A stretch of 64,000 nucleotides of DNA from Rhodospirillaceae bacterium. GTDB taxonomy: Bacteria > Pseudomonadota > Alphaproteobacteria > Thalassobaculales > Thalassobaculaceae. Where the stretch lies: positions 248,001-312,000 of the forward strand of contig JAGYJX010000015.1 of the NCBI GenBank assembly GCA_018401495.1, read 5' to 3'. The translations under genes and the position numbers were made by a program. The notes beneath the pieces were generated by a model. That model made no database searches, was not told the DNA's origin, and saw only the letters and a program-made list of their open reading frames with translations. Positions 9,351 through 17,640 of this stretch are shown here, one piece after another (position 1 is the stretch's first letter; each line of letters opens with the position of its first letter).

Positions 9351-10043
9351 ATGGTACATGTTCCGGGGGGATGTAGGGGGATCGATGCGCTTTGCGGCGT
9401 ACCCGGCTTTCCGGTCGCCGTCATGCTGTGGAGGATGGCGTTGGTGGCTGGCAGCGACAATCGAGCGATTGCCCGGCTTCTGGTCAAGGCGCTGTGTGCC
9501 CCCGCGTTGCTGATCGCCGCGCCGGCCAGCGCCGACGGAAATTTGGCCCAGTCGGCAACCTGGTACATCGTCGGCGGGGAAGAGGAGTTGCCGGAGTTCG
9601 GCGTCCCCACCAACGATTCCCCTCCGTTTCGCGCCGATCTGAGCGTGACATTTTCGCGGATCACCGCCTCTGACGTCATCCCCTTCACCTCCGGGTCGAC
9701 GTCGCCCCGGGCCGTCGGCGGCGATGGTCAGGCTTTCGTCGTATCGGGCTCCTACGACTTTCGGACCGGAACGCTGGTGACCCCGCGGATTGTTGGGGGC
9801 GTCGGGCTGAACTATTCCGCGACGCAACTCCCCGACGGAGTGCGCTCCAGCGACCCGACCGACAGCGGCAGCGTGGCGCCGACCGCGCACATCGGTTTCG
9901 GCGCCGATTTCGATCTCGGAAACACCTGGGCGGTGTCGGCTGAATACCGCGCTTTCTACCTGGGAGAGTCGGAAGCGGCCGGAAAGCTCGGTGAGAGCCG
10001 GCTGGACCAGAAGTTCACGGTCGGCGCCAAGATCCGGTTCTGA
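9351..10043 (+). CDS. Outer-membrane beta-barrel protein, putative
   Basis: The 230-residue protein has an unusually long N-terminal extension, a hydrophobic segment (LLVKALCAPALLIAAPASA) with a signal-peptidase site before DGN, then alternating strands (GQAFVVSGSYDF, VTPRIVGGVGLNYS, TWAVSAEYRAFYLG) and a final strand ending in FTVGAKIRF. The terminal Phe is typical of outer-membrane barrels. GGAGG lies 5 nt before the ATG at 9351; downstream ATGs at 9423 and 9435 would give a shorter leader. It resembles OmpA/Opa-like barrels, but no specific family is recognised. It ends 4 bp before the convergent acylase gene. Confidence 0.6.
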   Translation: MVHVPGGCRGIDALCGVPGFPVAVMLWRMALVAGSDNRAIARLLVKALCAPALLIAAPASADGNLAQSATWYIVGGEEELPEFGVPTNDSPPFRADLSVTFSRITASDVIPFTSGSTSPRAVGGDGQAFVVSGSYDFRTGTLVTPRIVGGVGLNYSATQLPDGVRSSDPTDSGSVAPTAHIGFGADFDLGNTWAVSAEYRAFYLGESEAAGKLGESRLDQKFTVGAKIRF

Positions 10044-10046
10044 ACC

Positions 10047-12482
10047 TCAGGGAGCGAGTTGCAGGCGGGCTGCAACGGTGTCCGGCTCGGCGGGAAGGGT
10101 GAAGGTTCGACCGGCGGCCCAGTCGCTTTGCCAAGCTGAGTAATACGGCGAGAACGGGTTGCCGGACGCCCCGAGTGTTGCCACGAAGCCCGATCGGTCG
10201 AGGTCGGCCAGATCGTACAGAACCCTCAGGGATGCCCCGTGATCGTGGCGAAACGCCGGGTCCTCCGCCACTGACCAACTCCCGCGGTCGACGGTGTAGT
10301 CGCCGCCGCCGGTCGGTACGCGACGTTCCAGGAACGCCCCGATCACCGGTACGCGGCTCCAGACCCGATGCTCGAACACCGCCTGGTGGGCCTGTCCCCA
10401 GCGCCAGCCGGCGACATCGCTGCCGAACCGTTTGGTCATGGCGGCAACGGCTTCCGAAAGCGCGCCGGCGACCGTGTCGGCGCAGGTTTCGGGAGCCGGC
10501 GTGCGCCGGTCGTCGCACCAGCGGGGCTCGTCCGTGAGGATGCGGATCAGGGTGGCGGCGCGGATGCGCCGATACTGCGGCATCATCGGGCCGAGTTCGT
10601 CGGCGAACAGCCGCTCGTGCAGAGTCGCGATCCAGGCCGCGAACACCACCGGCTCCGGCCGGTCGGTCGTCATGGCGCCGTCCCAGGCGCGCAGCAGATC
10701 GAGCGCGGCCTCGGTGGCCGCGTCCGGCGTCAGCCCCTCGACGGTCTTCAGCAAGAGCGGGACGACTTCGCGGGCGAACAACGACACCTGGTCGAGTTGG
10801 ATGCCCGCCATCGCCTCCAGGGATCCGTCGCTGCCGCGAAGCCGGTCGACGATCCGTTGGGCGCGGTAGGGAGCGTCGAACTCCCTACCCAGGAAGAGCG
10901 CGGGGTCGGTTCCGATAACCCGGTTGTTGGCGTTCACCAGGGCCCCGCCCGGCGGGTCGATGGCGGCCGGAAGGGCCTCGAACTCGGCCCAGCCGATCCA
11001 GTCCTGGTCACCGGTCCAGCCGGCGGCGGGCAGGAAGCCATCGCCGGACCGCCGGATCGGCACCCGGCCGGCCGAGATCAGGCCGATGGCACCCTCGACA
11101 TCCGCGAATACGACGTTCTGCTGGGGCGCGTCGAATCCGCGCAGCGCGTCGGCGAAAGCCGCGGCATCGACCGCAGCCCCCATGCGGAACAGCGCTTCGG
11201 CGGTACGGTCGTCCTCGCGCAGCACCGGTGACGCCAGGGCGAGCACGGCGCCCGCAGGAGCGGCCGCCGAGGCACTGTCCATGGCGTCCGATACCACCGG
11301 CCCGTGCCGGGTCGTCCGCACCACCAACCGCTGCGCCTCGCCGCCGCCGACCGCGATCGTCTCCTCGCGCGTGGCGAATTCGGCGCTGCCCTCGGGGGTG
11401 AGATAGCGCCGCTTGTCGGATGGATCGAGCTTTTCGACGAACAGGTCCTGGGTGTCGGAGTGGGTGGTGGTCAGCGACCAGGCGACCTGGCCGTTGTGGC
11501 CGATGACCAGGAACGGGACCCCTGGCACGAAGGCGCCGACGCGGCGGTAGCCGGGGGCCTCGACGCGCGCCAGGGTCCAATGGCCGGGATCCGTGAATCC
11601 CAGATGTGGGTCGCCGGCGAGAACGGGCTTACCGGTGGGTGTGCGCGAGCCGGCCAGGGCCCAGGCGTTGGAGGCGAGGCGGGGCGACAGCTCCGCCGGC
11701 AGGGCCGCGGCCATCGACTCCAGCCAGTCCGCCCCAAGCAACTCCAGCGCGGCCAGCGACGGCGCCGCCGGGGGATCCTCGGGCTCCGGCGTCGCCGCCC
11801 ACAGGGTGTCGAGGTCGTTGGCCGTCAGGCCGGCCTTCAGCATCCGAGTCCGCAGGATCTCGCCGAACCAGTTGCCGGCGAGTTGCAGCGACATCAGGCG
11901 CCCCCACACCAGGCTGTCGGCCGGGCGCCAGGGCTCGGGGGTGTGCCCGAGCAGCACGAATTCCGGCGGCAGAGCGCCGGAACGCGCCTCGAGGACGGCG
12001 TTGACCCCGGCGGCGTAGGCGTCGACGTGGGCGCGCGCCTCGGCCGACAGGCGCTGCAGGTTGGCCTCCGCCAGGCGATGCAGGCCGAGAGTGCGGATCA
12101 TCCGGTCGACCGGCAGGGCGGCTTCGCCGACCACCTCGGCCAGGCGTCCCATGCCGATCCGGCGCGTCATCTCCATCTGCCAGAGCCGATCCTGGGCGTG
12201 GGCGAAGCCGAGCGCGAAGCTGCCGTCGGTCGGCGTCGAGGCGACGATGTACACCACGCCCCGGGAGTCGCGGGTCAGCGTCGCCGGCGCCGACAGCCCC
12301 TTCAGTCCGTCGAGCCGGCCTTCGATCGTCGCGGCCGAGGTCCGCAACCAGAGCACGCCGCCGGCCGCCACCGCGTTGACCGCGAGCAGCGCCACGACAA
12401 CCACGACGAACACAAGACGGAGGCGGGAGCCGGCCCTGGAGCCGGCTCCGCCGTTCGGCGACGTGCCCGCAGTACCCGCCAC
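10047..12482 (-). CDS. Penicillin acylase family N-terminal-nucleophile amidohydrolase
   Basis: The 811-residue protein is a full-length penicillin G acylase-type Ntn hydrolase. After a membrane-spanning segment (residues about 23-45) comes the alpha chain with TRDSRGVVYIVA and ALGFAHAQDRLWQMEMTRR. The self-cleavage site is SNAWALAGS, giving a catalytic Ser at residue 271, and the beta chain has GDPHLGF and the WSLTTTHSDTQDLFVE segment. Family members hydrolyse N-acyl amides such as penicillins or acyl-homoserine lactones; the real substrate is not predictable. The GTG start at 12482 lies 3 nt after the aldehyde dehydrogenase stop, so it is the third gene of that operon. Confidence 0.88.
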   Translation of the reverse strand: MAGTAGTSPNGGAGSRAGSRLRLVFVVVVVALLAVNAVAAGGVLWLRTSAATIEGRLDGLKGLSAPATLTRDSRGVVYIVASTPTDGSFALGFAHAQDRLWQMEMTRRIGMGRLAEVVGEAALPVDRMIRTLGLHRLAEANLQRLSAEARAHVDAYAAGVNAVLEARSGALPPEFVLLGHTPEPWRPADSLVWGRLMSLQLAGNWFGEILRTRMLKAGLTANDLDTLWAATPEPEDPPAAPSLAALELLGADWLESMAAALPAELSPRLASNAWALAGSRTPTGKPVLAGDPHLGFTDPGHWTLARVEAPGYRRVGAFVPGVPFLVIGHNGQVAWSLTTTHSDTQDLFVEKLDPSDKRRYLTPEGSAEFATREETIAVGGGEAQRLVVRTTRHGPVVSDAMDSASAAAPAGAVLALASPVLREDDRTAEALFRMGAAVDAAAFADALRGFDAPQQNVVFADVEGAIGLISAGRVPIRRSGDGFLPAAGWTGDQDWIGWAEFEALPAAIDPPGGALVNANNRVIGTDPALFLGREFDAPYRAQRIVDRLRGSDGSLEAMAGIQLDQVSLFAREVVPLLLKTVEGLTPDAATEAALDLLRAWDGAMTTDRPEPVVFAAWIATLHERLFADELGPMMPQYRRIRAATLIRILTDEPRWCDDRRTPAPETCADTVAGALSEAVAAMTKRFGSDVAGWRWGQAHQAVFEHRVWSRVPVIGAFLERRVPTGGGDYTVDRGSWSVAEDPAFRHDHGASLRVLYDLADLDRSGFVATLGASGNPFSPYYSAWQSDWAAGRTFTLPAEPDTVAARLQLAP

Positions 12483-12485
12483 GCG

Positions 12486-14016
12486 TCAGGTCTTGTTGAA
12501 GATGATGGTCTTCTTGTGGGTGAAGTGCTCGAGCATCGACTCCAGCGTGGCTTCCTTGCCGAGGCCCGAGTTCTTCACGCCGCCGTAGCTGAGCCCGGGC
12601 TGCACGACCAGGTTCTGGTTCACCTGAACGAAGCCGGCTTCGAGCTTCTCGGTGAACGTCAGCGCCGCCTTCAGGTCGTTGGTCCACACCGTGGCGGCGA
12701 GGCCGTACTCGGTGTCGTTGGCCGCCGCCAGCACCTCCGCCTGGTCCGTCCATCGGAAGATGCAGGTGACCGGGCCGAAGATCTCCTCCCGGGCGAGCCG
12801 GCTGTCATGGCCGATTTCGGTGAACACCACCGGCCGGATGAACAGCCCGTCCTTGAACTTCGGGTCCGTCGGCATGGCCGAGCACTCGATCGGCTTGGCG
12901 CCGGGTTCCTGGCGGCCATGCTCGATGTAGCCCTGAACCTTCTGGAACTGCTCCGGCGAGATGATGGTGCCGATGTCGGTCTTCTCGTCCAGCGGGTCGC
13001 CCATCACCATGGCGTCGACCTTGCCGCGCAGCTTGGCGACGAAGTCGTCGTAGACCTTCTCGTGCACGAAGATCCGGCTGGCCGCCGTGCAGGATTGGCC
13101 CTGCCGGGTGAAGCGCATGCCGATGACGGCGCCGTCGACCGCCTTGTCCACGTTGGCGTCCGGGAACACGATCATCGGCGACTTGCCGCCGAGTTCCAGG
13201 GTCACCGGGATCAGCTTGTCGGCGGCGGTCTTGTAGACGATCTTTCCGGTCTCGACCGAGCCGGTGAAGGTGATCTTGCCGACCTTCGGGTGGGCGACCA
13301 GCGGGGCGCCGCACTCCGGCCCGAAGCCGGACAGCATGTTGAACACGCCGGCCGGCAGCACCGCGTTCAGGATCTGGCAGACCCGCAGCACCGTCAGCGG
13401 GGCCTCCTCGGCCGACTTCACGATCACCGCGTTGCCGGCCAGGATCGCTGGGGCGATCTTCAGCGCCATCAGCAGCAGCGGCACGTTCCAGGGAATGATC
13501 GCGCCGACCACGCCGACCGGCTCGCGCACGGTGATGGTCAGCATGTCCGGGTGGTGCGGGACGGTCTCGCCCTTGAGCTCGGAGCCGAGCCCGGCGTGAA
13601 AGTAGAACGCATCGGCCAGGATCGACGCCTCGACCCGGCTCTCGGTCCGCAGCGCCTTGCCGGTTTCGAGCGCGATCAGGCGGCCGAGCTCCTCGACGTG
13701 GCGCTCCAGCGCCTCGGCGCACTTGTACAGCAGCTTGCCGCGGTCGCGGGCGCGCATCTTCGCCCAGGCCTTCTGCGCCTCGGTCGCCGAGCGGACCGCG
13801 CGGTCCACATCCTCGGCGTTCGCCGGCGGCGCCGAACCCGATCACCGCGCCGGTCGCCGGGTAGATCACCTCGAAGGTGCCCCCGGAGGCGGACGGGACC
13901 AGTTCGCCGCCGATCAGGTGGCGCCCGGAGAGCGCCTTGGCGAGCGCGTAGGGATCGAGATTGGGCTCGAGGGACGGCGCCTGGCCGTAGTCGAGATCGC
14001 TTGCCATCAGGTTCAT
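12486..14016 (-). CDS. NAD(P)-dependent aldehyde dehydrogenase, frameshifted near 13830
   Basis: About 509 residues match the ALDH superfamily in full. IIPWNVPL, the LELGGKSPMIVF motif with its catalytic Glu, GQSCTAASR with the nucleophilic Cys, EEIFGPV and a closing GVKNSGLG are in order. The N-terminal 65 residues, from MNLMASDLDYG to GAVIGFGA, are in a different frame from the rest; the break is at about 13825-13832 in a GCC-rich stretch. The ATG at 14016 overlaps the CoA-transferase stop (ATGA). The substrate is unknown; the context suggests catabolism of an acyl or aldehyde intermediate. Confidence 0.88.
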
Positions 14017-15183
14017 CGACCGATCTCCTTCAGGATGGCGGCACGGTCCTGGTCCAGGTTCGGTGCCGGGTCGCGCGTGGTTGGGTCTGGAAAGCCGGAG
14101 ATCTTGATCGGGTTGCCGATCACCTTCATCGGCCCGGTGATCGGGTCCTCGACGTCGACGATCATGTTGCGGGCGGCCGCCTGCGGGTAGTTGACGGCCT
14201 GGCCGATGTCGTTGATCGGCCCGGCCGGAACCCCGGCGGTGTCGAGCACCCGCATCCAGTGCTCGGTCGGCGCGGTCTTCAGGATCGTCTCCAACTCGGT
14301 CTTGAGGGTCTCGACGTTCTCGGCCCGCTTCGGGTTGCTGACGTAGCGCGGATCGTCCTTCCACTCCGGCTTGCCGAGGCCGTCGGCCAGCTTGCGGAAC
14401 AGGCTGTCGTTGCCGGCGGCGATGATGATGTAGCCGTCGCCGGTCGCGAACGCCTCGAACGGGGTGATCGAGGGATGGCGGGCGCCGAGCGGCCCCGGCG
14501 CCGTGCCCGAGGTGAAGTAGCGGATCGCCGCGTTCTCCAGCAGGGCCAACTGGCAGTCGAACATGCCGATGTCGACCTTGGTGGCCTCGCCGGTCATGGC
14601 TCGATGGTACAGCGCCGAGATCAGCCCGACCGCCGCATACAAGCCCGGAACCGATGTCGCCGATCGACATGCCGATGCGGGTCGGCGGCGTGCCCGGATG
14701 GCCGGTCACGCTCATGATGCCGCCCATGCCCTGGACCACCATGTCGTAGGCCGGGCGCGTCATGTCCGGACCGGAATGGCCGAACCCGGAGGCGGCGGCG
14801 TAGATCAGCCGCGGGAAGCGCGGGTGCAGGGTGTCCCAGCCGTAGCCGAGCTTCTCCATGGTGCCGGGCCGGAAGTTCTCCACCACCGCGTCGGCGGTTT
14901 CGAGCAGGGCCTCGAAGATCGCCCGGTCGTCGTCCTGCTTCAGGTTGAGCGCGATGCTCTCCTTGCCGCGGTTGATCGACTGGAAGTACGCCGACTTGCC
15001 GTTGACGAACGGCCCGTAGTGGCGGGCGTCGTCGCCGGTCTCGGGGGTCTCGACCTTGATCACGCGGGCGCCGAGCTCGGCCAGCAGCAGCGTGCAGTAG
15101 GGACCGGCGAGGATCCGGCTGACGTCGACGACGGTGATCCCGGCGAGGGGACCGGAGCGTTCCTGTCGTCCGTCCGCGGCCAT
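14013..15183 (-). CDS. CaiB/BaiF-family CoA transferase, frameshifted near 14643
   Basis: The approximately 389-residue protein is a class III CoA transferase, which moves CoA between carboxylic acids. GITVVDVSRILAGPYCTLLLAELGARVIKVE opens the chain (quoted in pieces: VDVSRILAGPYCT, GARVIKVE), followed by GDDARHYGPF, SINRGKESIALNL, and the Asp-containing EALLETADAVVENFRPG. The second half resumes after a one-base insertion (CTTG instead of CTG) at YAAVGLISALYHRA. GGGAGG lies 7 nt before the ATG at 15183. It is first in an operon with the aldehyde dehydrogenase and acylase genes. Confidence 0.88.
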
Positions 15184-15319
15184 GAGCGTGCCTCCCTGAT
15201 GCATCTGGATTGATGTTTCGGGCGGTTTTAGACCAGCGCGCTGCGGCGGACAAGGCCGAGGCGGGCGGACCAACCGGGAGCGCGCCGATCGGCCGTGGGT
15301 CCGCCCGGAACACCGCAAT

Positions 15320-15365
15320 CTTTAAAGCCAGGAACTCGCTAACTTTAAAGGCAGGAACTCGCCAA
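15320..15365. repeat. Two adjacent 23-bp direct repeats upstream of the CoA-transferase operon
   Basis: The unit CTTTAAAGSCAGGAACTCGC plus YAA occurs twice head to tail at 15320-15342 and 15343-15365, with 21 of 23 positions identical. The AT-rich TTTAAAG stands out in this GC-rich sequence. It lies about 140 bp before the start of the caiB-like gene. A tandem operator spaced by roughly two helical turns is a reasonable guess; it is not seen elsewhere in the window. Confidence 0.6.
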
Positions 15366-15510
15366 ATTTTCCGAACGGGAACGGGGACGTCCTCGAATTT
15401 ACGGCGGCGGTATTGGTTGTCCTGCGATTACACCTGGGGACCACTCTGGCGAACGGGCGCGCGGTCCGCCATGTCTGTGCGACAACGAGCGTGACCGCGG
15501 TATCGAGGTC

Positions 15511-15606
15511 ATGAGCCCGAGCTGCGAGAACGCGCTGAACGCCATCGACCAGCGCCGCATCGAGCTGCTGACCGAGGCGAGCAGCCGGCAGACCGCCAGC
15601 AACTGA
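15511..15606 (+). CDS. Possible 31-residue ORF, unknown
   Basis: An ATG with GAGG 3 nt upstream opens a 31-codon frame that ends in TASN. The frame stays open for many codons further upstream, so it could equally be the tail of a decayed or frameshifted gene. The sequence is hydrophilic, with one Cys, and predicted helical. I do not recognise it, and it may be non-coding. Confidence 0.2.
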   Translation: MSPSCENALNAIDQRRIELLTEASSRQTASN

Positions 15607-15639
15607 CGGTCGCCGGGGGCGCGGCGGAAACGTCCCCGC

Positions 15640-16190
15640 CTACTCGGCGGCCTTGGCCTGCTGCTTGGCCTCGGCGGCCCGGATCCCGGCGCGGATGAAG
15701 TCGAGGGCTTCCTCGGTGTCGCCCCAGCGCTTCACCTTGACCCACTTGTTGGCCTCGAGGTCCTTGTAGTGGGTGAAGAAGTGCTGGATCTGATCGACCA
15801 GGATCTTCGGCAGGTCGCGCCAGGAGCCGACATCGGCGTAGTAGGGGTGCAGCTTGTCGACCGGCACCGCCAGGATCTTCTCGTCGAGGCCGCCTTCGTC
15901 CTCCATGACCAGCACCCCGACCGGACGGACCCGGACCACCGATTTCGGCAGGATCGGCACCTGCCGGCGACCATCACGTCGACCGGGTCGCCGTCGTCGG
16001 AGAGGGTGTGCGGGACGAAGCCGTAGTTGACCGGGTAGCTCATCGCGGTGTGGAGGAACCGATCGACGAACAGCGCGCCGGACTCCTTGTCCAGTTCGTA
16101 CTTGACCGGGTCGGAGCCGAGGCCGACTTCGATCACGACGTTGATGTCGTAAGGCGGGTTGTGGCCGATGGCGATCTTGTCGAGTCTCAT
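15640..16190 (-). CDS. ppa: Inorganic pyrophosphatase, family I, frameshifted near 15963
   Basis: The approximately 183-residue enzyme hydrolyses pyrophosphate and drives biosynthesis. [38 protein letters not shown] and the metal-binding [10 protein letters not shown] lie in one frame. [23 protein letters not shown] and the closing [10 protein letters not shown] with KWVKVKRW lie in another. The break follows VAG at about 15960-15965, consistent with one missing C. The ATG at 16190 is supported by the family N-terminus. An essential gene with an intact continuation points to an assembly error. Confidence 0.93.
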
Positions 16191-16213
16191 GTCCTGGTCC
16201 TCGTGACCTCAGA

Positions 16214-16230
16214 ATGTTGCGCTGCAACAT
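16214..16230. promoter_or_regulatory. Perfect 17-bp palindrome upstream of ppa
   Basis: ATGTTGC-GCT-GCAACAT has 7-bp arms around 3 bp and sits 24 bp before the ppa start. It falls in the 67-bp gap after the CigR-like gene. The TGC-N3-GCA core recalls the TGC-rich sites of PhaR-type regulators, but that is only a resemblance. It might equally act as a hairpin in the ppa leader. Confidence 0.45.
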
Positions 16231-16257
16231 AACGGGCAAGGCGGTGGGATCAAGTGA

Positions 16258-16716
16258 CTAATTGGAGGCAACGTCCCTGAGAATGTCGGCGATCACGTAG
16301 GTAGCCGCCGCGATCAGCACCACGTCGGCGCCAACGGTCTGCAGCAGGTATCCGGACGGGACCGACAGTTGCGATGTCAGCGCGTTGGGCACGCCCCGCT
16401 TGGCGATGCCCGGGGGCAGCGGTTTGCCGCGCGCCAGGTTCTTGGCGATCCCGGGTGGCAGGTCGGTGCCCGGCTGCGGATGCTGCTGGAAGTAGCGGGT
16501 GATGGTGGCCCGGTCTGCGTCCGACAGCACGGCGCTCGCCAGGGCGGCACCGGCGGCGGCACCGACGGCGACCGCGGTGCCGGTCGCGGTGACTCCGGCG
16601 GCAGCACCGGTGTGCTTGCCGCCCTTGGCCTTCTCGGACTTCGCGATGCCGGTGCTGGCGCCGGCGATCGTCAGCATCGCCGTCACGGCGGCTGTCATGA
16701 GGATGCGGTGCAGCAT
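16258..16716 (-). CDS. CigR/RcnB-like small secreted or membrane protein
   Basis: The 152-residue protein has a signal sequence ([17 protein letters not shown]) ending near IAKSE, a Gly/Ala-rich stretch (residues 35-60), then the segment [20 protein letters not shown]. This double PPGIAK repeat and the closing [20 protein letters not shown] helix match the CigR-like family. CigR of Salmonella is an anti-virulence membrane protein; elsewhere the function is unknown. GGGAG precedes the ATG at 16716; a more upstream ATG at 16758 would destroy the signal peptide. It follows the cox hairpin, so it is probably separately transcribed. Confidence 0.65.
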   Translation of the reverse strand: MLHRILMTAAVTAMLTIAGASTGIAKSEKAKGGKHTGAAAGVTATGTAVAVGAAAGAALASAVLSDADRATITRYFQQHPQPGTDLPPGIAKNLARGKPLPPGIAKRGVPNALTSQLSVPSGYLLQTVGADVVLIAAATYVIADILRDVASN

Positions 16717-16763
16717 GGTGGTCTCCCGGCGCGTCGATGCGCCGACAGACCATAGCACGCGAA

Positions 16764-16788
16764 AGGGCCGGCCCCGAGGGCCGGCCCT
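16764..16788 (-). terminator. Hairpin terminator after coxM
   Basis: AGGGCCGGCC and GGCCGGCCCT form a perfect 10-bp stem with a CCGAG loop. On the minus strand it is followed by TTTCG. It lies 25 bp past the coxM stop and before the CigR-like gene, so it should end the coxSLM transcript. The T run is short, so termination may be partial. Confidence 0.6.
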
Positions 16789-16812
16789 GAGATGCTCGCG
16801 ATGGCGGCCGGT

Positions 16813-17612
16813 TCAGCCGGCGGCGGCGACGGCCCGCTTGGCCATGACCGTGATCAGGTGGGCGCGGTACTCGGCGCTGGCGTGGATGTCGGAGTTCAGC
16901 GTGCCGGCGTCGACCGTGATCCCCGGCGACCGCGTCGGGCGACCAGGTGGCGGACAGCGCCTTCTCCATCTCGGGCACCCGGAACACGCCGTTCTGGCCC
17001 GAGCCGGTGACCGCCACCCGGACGCCGGCGGCGGTCTTGGCGACGAACACGCCGACCAGCGCGTAGCGCGATGCCGGGTTGTCGAACTTCATGTAGGCGG
17101 CCTTCTCGGCCTTCGGGAACGACACCGAGACGATGATCTCGTCGTCGGCGAGGGCGGTCTCGAACAGGCCGGTGAAGAAGTCCTCCGCCTTCAGTTCGCG
17201 GCGGTCGGTCTTGATGGTGGCCCCGAGCGCCAGGCAGGCGCCCGGATAGTCGGCGGCCGGATCGTTGTTGGCAACCGAGCCGCCGATGGTGCCGCGGTTG
17301 CGGACCTGCGGGTCGCCGATGCCGGCGGCGAGGGCCGCCAGCGCCGGGATCGCGGCCGCGACCTCCTTGGATTTCGCGACCGCCGCGTGGGTGGTCATCG
17401 CCCCGATGGTCACACCCGTTGCCGGCCACCGTGATGCCGACCAGGTCGGTGACGCCGCCGAGATCGATCAGGTGCGACGGCTGCGCGAGACGCTGCTTCA
17501 GGGTCGGGATCAGGGTCATGCCACCGGCCACGAACTTGCCGTCGTCGGCCGCCTTCAACGCGGCCACGGCGTCCGCCACGGACGACGGTTTCTGATAGTC
17601 GAATGCGTACAT
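16813..17612 (-). CDS. coxM: CoxM-type FAD-binding subunit of a molybdenum hydroxylase, two frameshifts
   Basis: The approximately 265-residue medium subunit carries FAD between the molybdenum and iron-sulfur subunits of xanthine oxidase-family enzymes. [19 protein letters not shown] near residue 33 and [20 protein letters not shown] near 104 are the FAD pyrophosphate motifs. One-base insertions at about 17412 and 16925 move the frame, and the real C-terminus, [11 protein letters not shown], ends at 16813. It follows coxL after 28 bp. The order S-L-M on the transcript differs from the classical M-S-L of form I CO dehydrogenase. Confidence 0.88.
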
Positions 17613-17640
17613 CGTCTCTCTCCTCGGGTCTCGTCCGTGG

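Larger units (their letters stand above)
15184..15639. other. Gene-poor stretch between the CoA-transferase operon and ppa
   Basis: Besides the 23-bp tandem repeat and one doubtful short ORF, I see no gene here. The 15184-15319 part is GC-rich leader DNA of the minus-strand operon. The 15300-15420 part is relatively AT-rich and probably holds the promoter. Confidence 0.5.

Noticed and set aside
11304-14717. A very long open frame on the + strand opposite the acylase and aldehyde dehydrogenase genes
   Set aside because: It is the antisense mirror of GC-rich coding sequence, lacks a domain, is Arg/Gly/His-rich, and the opposite strand carries clear families.
15399-15602. Minus-strand 67-codon frame in the ppa upstream gap
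   Set aside because: No ribosome binding site, and its composition (Ser/Arg-rich) is not distinct from shadow frames.
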